Assembly (NCBI GenBank): GCA_029863735.1
Contig: JAOTUT010000058.1
Location: forward strand, 1 to 7,781
DNA length: 7,781 nucleotides
Direction of reading: 5' to 3'
Origin: Ignavibacteria bacterium
GTDB taxonomy: Bacteria; Bacteroidota; Ignavibacteria; Ignavibacteriales; Ignavibacteriaceae
Shown: one piece after another, positions 5,173 through 7,781 of the stretch
How positions within the stretch are numbered: the stretch's first letter is position 1
Layout: each line of letters opens with the position of its first letter
Made by a program: the position numbers and the translations under genes
Notes under the pieces: model-generated
What the model saw: the letters and a program-made list of their open reading frames with translations, nothing else
What the model was told of the DNA's origin: nothing
The model's database searches: none

Positions 5173-7781
5173 ATGGCATTTAATTTTAATAGACTAACAG
5201 TAAAGGCACAGGAAATTGTTCAAAACGCAATTGAGATTGCACAAAACTATAACAACCAGATTGTTGAGCCTGAACATCTGCTTGCCGCAATTATGCAGGA
5301 AAGCGGGAATGTTGCTGAATCAATTATCAAAAAAACCGGGGGAAATTTTAATGCAGTTAAACTAAAAGTTAACGAGCTTTTAGAATCACTCCCCAAGGTA
5401 AGCGGTACAGGTTTAGGCAATCAGCAAATGGGACAGAACTTGGGAAAGCTTTTTGATACTGCAGCCGAGGAATCACGGAACTTAAAAGATGAATACGTAT
5501 CGACAGAACATTTACTGCTTGCGCTTACGAATGATAACGGCAAAGCCGGGCAGCTTCTTAGAGATAACGGAATAACTTATAACGAAATCCTTGCTGCACT
5601 TAAAAGTGTACGCGGGGCTCAACGAGTTACTTCACAAAATCCTGAAGACACCTATCAATCTCTTGAAAAGTACGGGAGAGATTTGAATGACCTTGCAAAG
5701 CAGGGAAAACTTGATCCTGTAATAGGAAGAGATGAAGAAATAAGAAGGGTGCTGCAGGTTCTTTCCAGAAGAACAAAAAATAATCCCGTATTAATCGGAG
5801 AACCTGGGGTAGGGAAGACAGCTATTGCCGAAGGTATTGCTCACAGAATTGTATCCGGCGATGTTCCCGAAAATCTAAAAACAAAAAGAATCATTGCACT
5901 TGATATGGGTGCGCTTGTTGCAGGATCGCAATTCCGTGGACAATTTGAAGAAAGACTGAAAGCAGTAATTAAAGAAGTCCAGGAATCTAATGGTGAAATT
6001 ATTCTTTTTATAGATGAGCTTCATACGCTTGTCGGTGCAGGCGCAACACAGGGTGCAATGGATGCTGCAAACATTTTGAAGCCAGCACTTGCTCGTGGTG
6101 AATTGCACGCAATAGGTGCTACTACTCTAGACGAATACAAAAAACATATTGAAAAAGATGCAGCACTTGAAAGACGTTTTCAACCAGTGCTTGTGGGTGA
6201 ACCATCCGAGGAAGACACAATTTCAATATTACGTGGACTTAAAGAACGATACGAAGTTCATCACGGAGTTAGAATTACTGACGGTGCTATTGTGGCTGCA
6301 ACTCAGCTTTCTGAAAGATACATCACTGACAGATTTCTTCCTGATAAAGCAATTGATCTGATTGACGAAGCTGCATCAAAGTTAAGAATTGAAATTGATT
6401 CTATGCCAGAAGAGCTGGATACACTTGAGCGCAAAGTTAAACAGCTAGAGATTGAGCGTGAAGCTCTTAAGCGAGAGAAAGATGAAGCCTCCGGGAAAAG
6501 ACTTAAGGAACTTCAAAAGGAAATGAGTGAGCTGAATGAAGAACGAACAAAGCTGAAAGTGCACTGGGAACTTGAGAAAGAAAACATCAAGAAAATACGA
6601 TCAATGAAAAGTGAAATTGAAAACCTTAAGCTCGAAGCTGAAAGATATGAACGAGAAGGAGATCTAGGTAAAGTCGCAGAGATCCGATACGGAAGAATAA
6701 CGAATCTCGAAAAACAGCTTAAAGATGAATCTAAAAAACTTGCTCAAGCCCAAAAAGATAAAAAGATGCTGAAGGAAGAGGTTGACGCAGAAGATATTGC
6801 CGAGATAGTTTCTAAGTGGACCGGAATCCCCGTGAGTAAAATGCTCGAGAGTGAGCGCAGCAAACTTTTAAAATTAGAAGACGAACTTCATAAAAGAGTG
6901 ATTGGGCAGGACGAAGCTGTAACTGCTGTTGCAAATGCAATCCGTCGTTCCCGTTCGGGATTGCAGGATGTCAACCGTCCGATTGGTTCATTTATTTTTC
7001 TTGGAACAACGGGAGTAGGTAAAACCGAACTTGCTCGTTCTCTTGCAGAAGTTTTATTTGATGACGAACACGCAATGATTCGAATTGATATGAGCGAGTA
7101 TATGGAAAAGTTTTCTGTGTCGCGCTTGATTGGTGCACCTCCGGGGTATGTTGGATATGAAGAAGGGGGACAGTTAACTGAAGCTGTCCGCAGAAGACCA
7201 TACTCAGTTGTGCTGCTTGATGAAATTGAAAAAGCTCATCCTGATGTATTTAATGTTTTGCTCCAGGTTTTGGATGACGGAAGATTGACTGATAATCAGG
7301 GACGAACGGTTAACTTTAAAAACACAATAATTATTATGACATCAAACATCGGTTCACATTATATCCAGGAAAAATTAGAGTTCTTTAAAGAAGATAATGT
7401 TGAAGAATTGATGGGCGAACTGCGACAGCAAATGCAGAATCTTTTAAGACAAACAATCCGGCCTGAGTTCCTGAACAGGATTGATGAAATAGTACTCTTC
7501 AAGCCGCTTTCAAGATCAGAAATAAGAGAGATTGTTGATATACAACTTGCTCACGTACAAAAGTCATTGAAGCAAAATGATATGACTCTGAAAGTTTCTG
7601 ATGAGGCCAAAGACTGGCTTGCAAATATTGGTTATGATGTAACCTATGGTGCAAGACCACTTAAAAGAACAATACAAAAATATCTTGTTAATCCTCTTTC
7701 ACAGGAGTTGCTAGCTGGTAATTTTGTAAGCGGAGATACTATAAAAGTTAGTGTTGGTGAGAATGCAAAGCTGGAGTTTAC
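5173..7781 (+). CDS. clpB: ATP-dependent protein disaggregase ClpB (runs off the right edge)
   Basis: ClpB is a hexameric AAA+ machine that threads polypeptides out of aggregates with DnaK. The frame is uninterrupted for 869 codons; relatives are about 860-880 residues, so only the C-terminal tip is missing. Domains in order: Clp N-domain (about 1-150); first AAA+ domain with Walker A GEPGVGKT (209-216), Walker B ending DE (281-282) and arginine fingers in ERRF (333-336); a full-length coiled-coil M-domain (about 410-535), which marks ClpB rather than ClpA or ClpC; second AAA+ domain with Walker A GTTGVGKT (611-618), pore loop PGYVG (Tyr659), Walker B DE (683-684), sensor-1 Asn725, and GARPLKR with sensor-2 Arg828. 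No IGF/IGL-type ClpP-docking loop was seen, as expected for a disaggregase. The first pore loop reads SQFRG where AKYRG is usual. It follows the J-protein gene by 22 bp, probably in one operon. Confidence 0.97.
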   Translation, partial: MAFNFNRLTVKAQEIVQNAIEIAQNYNNQIVEPEHLLAAIMQESGNVAESIIKKTGGNFNAVKLKVNELLESLPKVSGTGLGNQQMGQNLGKLFDTAAEESRNLKDEYVSTEHLLLALTNDNGKAGQLLRDNGITYNEILAALKSVRGAQRVTSQNPEDTYQSLEKYGRDLNDLAKQGKLDPVIGRDEEIRRVLQVLSRRTKNNPVLIGEPGVGKTAIAEGIAHRIVSGDVPENLKTKRIIALDMGALVAGSQFRGQFEERLKAVIKEVQESNGEIILFIDELHTLVGAGATQGAMDAANILKPALARGELHAIGATTLDEYKKHIEKDAALERRFQPVLVGEPSEEDTISILRGLKERYEVHHGVRITDGAIVAATQLSERYITDRFLPDKAIDLIDEAASKLRIEIDSMPEELDTLERKVKQLEIEREALKREKDEASGKRLKELQKEMSELNEERTKLKVHWELEKENIKKIRSMKSEIENLKLEAERYEREGDLGKVAEIRYGRITNLEKQLKDESKKLAQAQKDKKMLKEEVDAEDIAEIVSKWTGIPVSKMLESERSKLLKLEDELHKRVIGQDEAVTAVANAIRRSRSGLQDVNRPIGSFIFLGTTGVGKTELARSLAEVLFDDEHAMIRIDMSEYMEKFSVSRLIGAPPGYVGYEEGGQLTEAVRRRPYSVVLLDEIEKAHPDVFNVLLQVLDDGRLTDNQGRTVNFKNTIIIMTSNIGSHYIQEKLEFFKEDNVEELMGELRQQMQNLLRQTIRPEFLNRIDEIVLFKPLSRSEIREIVDIQLAHVQKSLKQNDMTLKVSDEAKDWLANIGYDVTYGARPLKRTIQKYLVNPLSQELLAGNFVSGDTIKVSVGENAKLEF

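Noticed and set aside
4381..5179. Alternative frames overlapping the J-protein gene at 4381-4710 (+) and 4883-5179 (-)
   Set aside because: The J-protein frame is continuous with clear domains across the whole interval; these are shadows.
5875..7201. Small open frames inside clpB at 5875-6108 (-), 6149-6361 (+) and 6992-7201 (-)
   Set aside because: The ClpB frame is uninterrupted through all of them with intact AAA+ motifs.
1..7781. tRNA, rRNA, CRISPR array or insertion sequence
   Set aside because: No cloverleaf, regularly spaced repeats, transposase or terminal inverted repeats could be recognised anywhere in the window.

Overview
The window is AT-rich, gene-dense bacterial DNA with two divergent blocks. 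The minus strand (4-3341) carries mnmE then mnmG, whose products form one tRNA-modifying complex. The plus strand (3658 to the right edge) carries hsp20, a zinc-finger-less J-protein gene (cbpA-like) and clpB, a set for rescuing aggregated proteins. clpB has no stop codon inside the window; 869 codons are visible, so only the extreme C-terminus is likely missing. All five genes look intact, with catalytic motifs preserved.

Organism: the low GC, the lack of a Shine-Dalgarno (SD) site before mnmG, and a TAnnTTTG-type promoter in front of mnmE suggest the Bacteroidota/Chlorobiota/Ignavibacteriota assemblage. This is an inference from protein style and promoter shape, not a proven placement. hsp20 has a strong SD, so SD use is not absent.

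Layout: mnmG (4-1887) and mnmE (1980-3341, re-started inward from a longer open frame beginning at 3470) are separated by 92 bp. That gap holds two copies of a parS-like palindrome (core TTTCACGTGAAA) with a GAAA-loop hairpin between them. mnmE/mnmG commonly lie near the replication origin and parAB, so the window may be close to oriC. The 316 bp divergent region (3342-3657) holds the mnmE promoter candidate, nested inverted repeats, and a possible hsp20 promoter whose spacer is filled by an inverted repeat. An intrinsic terminator lies between hsp20 and the J-protein gene. That gene and clpB are 22 bp apart and probably cotranscribed.

Function: MnmE and MnmG together modify the wobble uridine of certain tRNAs. 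Hsp20 would hold unfolding proteins, the class B J-protein would bring DnaK (not encoded here) to aggregates, and ClpB would thread polypeptides out of them. No wholly new system is evident. The most notable points are the paired parS-like sites, the operator-like repeat at the hsp20 promoter, and an altered pore loop in ClpB.
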